The notes beneath the pieces were generated by a model. The model did not search any database, was not told the origin of the DNA, and saw only the letters and a program-made list of their open reading frames with translations. The position numbers were made by a program, and so were the translations under genes. From assembly GCF_003150835.1 (NCBI RefSeq), contig NZ_CP029479.1, positions 682,001 to 746,000 on the forward strand: 64,000 bases of DNA, given 5' to 3'. The first letter of the stretch is position 1. Every line of letters begins with the position of its first letter. Positions 62,711-64,000 of this stretch are shown here, piece by piece. This stretch comes from Phenylobacterium parvum. Its GTDB lineage: Bacteria; Pseudomonadota; Alphaproteobacteria; Caulobacterales; Caulobacteraceae.

Positions 62711-63302
62711 CGCCCTGGGCCTCGGCCGGGGGATCCTGCGTCCGGCGGATGCAGCCCCCCGGCCGGAGGACCCCGACGCCGACCTGGTGCTCCGGGTCGG
62801 CCGCGGCGACCTCGCGGCCGTCCGCGCCCTCACCGCCCGCAAGCTTCCACGGCTGACCGCCCTGGCCGCCCGCATGTTGGGCGACTCCGCCGAGGCCGAG
62901 GACGTGGCCCAGGAGTCCCTCATCCGCGCCTGGCGCCAGGCGCCGGTCTGGCGTTTCGGCGAGGCGCGCTTCGACACCTGGCTGCACCGGGTGGCGGTCA
63001 ACCTGTGCCGCGACCGGCTCCGCCGCCGGAGGCCCGGCGACGCTGCGGACCTCGAGGCGCTCGTCGACACGGGCCCGGCGCCGGATCGCGGCCTTGAGGC
63101 GCGCGACGTGGGCGGGCGGGTGGCCGCCGCCATGGCGACCCTGCCGCCGCGCCAGCGTGAGGCCCTGGTCCTTTGCCATTACCAGGAGATGGGGAACATC
63201 GAGGCCGCCGCCGCCCTGGGGATCAGCGTCGAGGCGCTGGAGAGTCTCCTGTCCCGGGGCCGGCGGGCCCTCCGCGCCGCCCTTTCGGACCTGGTCCGAT
63301 GA
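62691..63302 (+). CDS. ECF-family RNA polymerase sigma factor
   Basis: A 203-residue sigma factor. The GTG at 62691 is inside the 3' end of the EF-hand gene and has an AGAGGC site. Region 2 reads VGRGDLAAVRALTARKLPRL, ARMLGDSAEAEDVAQESLIRAWRQAPVW and region 4 LPPRQREALVLCHYQEMGNIEAAAALGISVEALESLLSRGRRALR (shown as overlapping blocks). It should direct transcription under control of the next gene's product. The N-terminal 20 residues are atypical extension. Confidence 0.9.
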   Translation: MPRPATDALGLGRGILRPADAAPRPEDPDADLVLRVGRGDLAAVRALTARKLPRLTALAARMLGDSAEAEDVAQESLIRAWRQAPVWRFGEARFDTWLHRVAVNLCRDRLRRRRPGDAADLEALVDTGPAPDRGLEARDVGGRVAAAMATLPPRQREALVLCHYQEMGNIEAAAALGISVEALESLLSRGRRALRAALSDLVR

Positions 63303-63829
63303 GCCTCCGGTCGTCCTCCAGCCCGCTGGACGCCGTCCGGGTCCGCGCCCTGGCCGAAGCCTTCGGCGCGGATCCGGCCCGATGGCCCGAGACCGAGCGC
63401 GAGGCGGCCCTCGCCTGGCTGCAGGCCCACCCGGCTGAGGCCTCCACCCTGCTCGCCGAAGCCCGCGCCCTCGACGGCGTACTGGACGCCTGGAGGCTCG
63501 ATCCGCCCCCTGCGCCGCTCGTGCGGCAGGTCCTCGCCCCGGCGCGGGCGGTCGTACGCCAGGCCCGGCGGCGCGCCTTCATCCTCACCCTGGGCGGAGG
63601 CGCGGGCCTCGCGGCCGCCTGCCTCGCCGGCATCCTGGCCGCCCCATCCCTCTTGTCCCCATCCCTCTTGTCCCCGTCGCTCTCCGGTCCGCTGGAGGGC
63701 GCCCTGGCGGTCCCATCGATCCAGCTCGTGTCCGACGATGAGGCGGTGGCTTCGACGGACGAGGTCCTTGTCGAGGTCCTCGCCGACTGGGAGGCGCCGG
63801 TCGGGGATCCGGCCGATCCGGCGCCTTGA
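63299..63829 (+). CDS. Anti-sigma-like one-TM protein
   Basis: A 176-residue protein with an N-terminal cytoplasmic helical part (about residues 1-88, with PARWPETEREAALAWLQ), one TM (FILTLGGGAGLAAACLAGIL) and a short periplasmic tail containing SLLSPSLLSPSLSG. Its ATG overlaps the sigma stop (ATGA). Position and topology are those of an anti-sigma factor, though no zinc HxxxCxxC motif is seen. The role is inferred. Confidence 0.7.
   Translation: MSLRSSSSPLDAVRVRALAEAFGADPARWPETEREAALAWLQAHPAEASTLLAEARALDGVLDAWRLDPPPAPLVRQVLAPARAVVRQARRRAFILTLGGGAGLAAACLAGILAAPSLLSPSLLSPSLSGPLEGALAVPSIQLVSDDEAVASTDEVLVEVLADWEAPVGDPADPAP
63642..63686 (+). repeat. Three 15-bp tandem repeats in the anti-sigma-like gene
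   Basis: CCCCATCCCTCTTGT occurs twice in a row (63642-63656, 63657-63671), then a diverged third unit (63672-63686), encoding PSLLS, PSLLS and PSLSG just after the TM segment. In-frame, so likely a slippage-prone spacer. Confidence 0.8.
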
Positions 63830-64000
63830 AGTTCCGCTTCCTGCCGACGGCCCTCTTCATCTCCCTGGCCCTGAACCTCTTCCTGGTCGGCGTCCTCGCC
63901 GGCGGCTGGCGGGAAATGCGCGCCCGGCCTGCTCCCCAACCGACGCAGGCGCCCCCCCTGGACCCTGCCGCCTCGCCCCGGGAAATCGAGCCTGCGCCAG
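63826..64000 (+). CDS. Probable periplasmic metal-sensor/resistance protein, N-terminal part
   Basis: A TTG overlapping the preceding stop (TTGA) opens a frame that runs off the window after 58 codons. The visible part has an N-terminal anchor (TALFISLALNLFLVGVLAGG) followed by a Pro-rich linker with RPAPQPTQAPPLDPAA. In similar cassettes of related bacteria this position is taken by a periplasmic heavy-metal sensor (CnrX/ZraP-like), from memory. The sensing domain is outside the window. Confidence 0.5.
   Translation, partial: MKFRFLPTALFISLALNLFLVGVLAGGWREMRARPAPQPTQAPPLDPAASPREIEPAP

Overview
The window is one continuous stretch of very GC-rich (roughly 70% by eye), densely packed bacterial chromosome. 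Gene content and protein style point to an alphaproteobacterium of the Caulobacteraceae (Phenylobacterium/Caulobacter-like). The markers are a petABC cytochrome bc1 operon, a cycHJKL-type ccmIEFH operon followed by degP, a two-component pair and glnE, DUF2336 and YbjN-family proteins, a lgt-midA-pgeF-prs-rplY-pth-ychF block, promoters resembling the Caulobacter TTGAC/GCTA form, and a CtrA-like box. The taxonomic call is inference from memory of these families. I see no rRNA, tRNA, CRISPR array, prophage, transposase or plasmid function.

Layout. 1-4463: the end of a COG3650-like gene, a VOC protein, a carboxymuconolactone-decarboxylase-like protein, an unknown exported protein, a tandem CDGSH iron-sulfur protein and a secreted serine hydrolase. 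4473-4714: two tandem copies of a 121-bp palindrome-rich repeat. 4729-12173: a likely acid/acyl-CoA catabolism locus, with a TetR-PhyH dioxygenase pair facing an acyl-CoA dehydrogenase, an unknown exported protein, a feruloyl-CoA-synthase-like ligase and a ThDP enzyme. 12253-13575: an exported protein of five four-cysteine repeats. 13762-17917: a metallo-beta-lactamase-fold hydrolase, two acetyltransferases, and a DNA alkylation-repair pair (Ogt and an Ada-AlkA fusion). 18023-21182: SDR, MFS, a small ORF and a GNAT.

21230-24403 is a translationally coupled DUF1285-Nudix-CCA-amidotransferase operon. 24404-28678 holds hemF and trmL divergent from petABC. 28771-36089 (minus strand) is the housekeeping block ychF-pth-rplY-lipoprotein-prs-pgeF-midA-lgt. 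36172-42609 holds ubiK, a YbjN protein, proC, DUF2147, an OmpR/EnvZ-type pair, ilvE and DUF2336. 42701-45225 is a complete NMT1/SsuA-type ABC importer behind a 493-bp gap with hairpins. 45719-49077 holds an ABC-F ATPase, a YcgN-type protein and a J-domain protein.

49123-62216 is a long co-directional block: PepSY protein, PhoPQ-like pair, ccmI-E-F-H, DegP, a second response regulator/kinase pair and glnE. It concerns cytochrome c maturation, envelope protein quality control and nitrogen control. The window ends (62273-64000) in an overlapping cassette: a four-EF-hand exported protein, an ECF sigma factor, a one-TM anti-sigma-like protein and the start of a probable periplasmic metal-sensor protein. 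Most operons show 1-20 bp overlaps and frequent GTG/TTG starts.

The best candidates for undescribed biology are the 20-cysteine repeat protein, the EF-hand/ECF cassette, the operator-embedded DUF2147 promoter, the ABC importer's structured upstream region, and the coupling of a two-component system to glnE.
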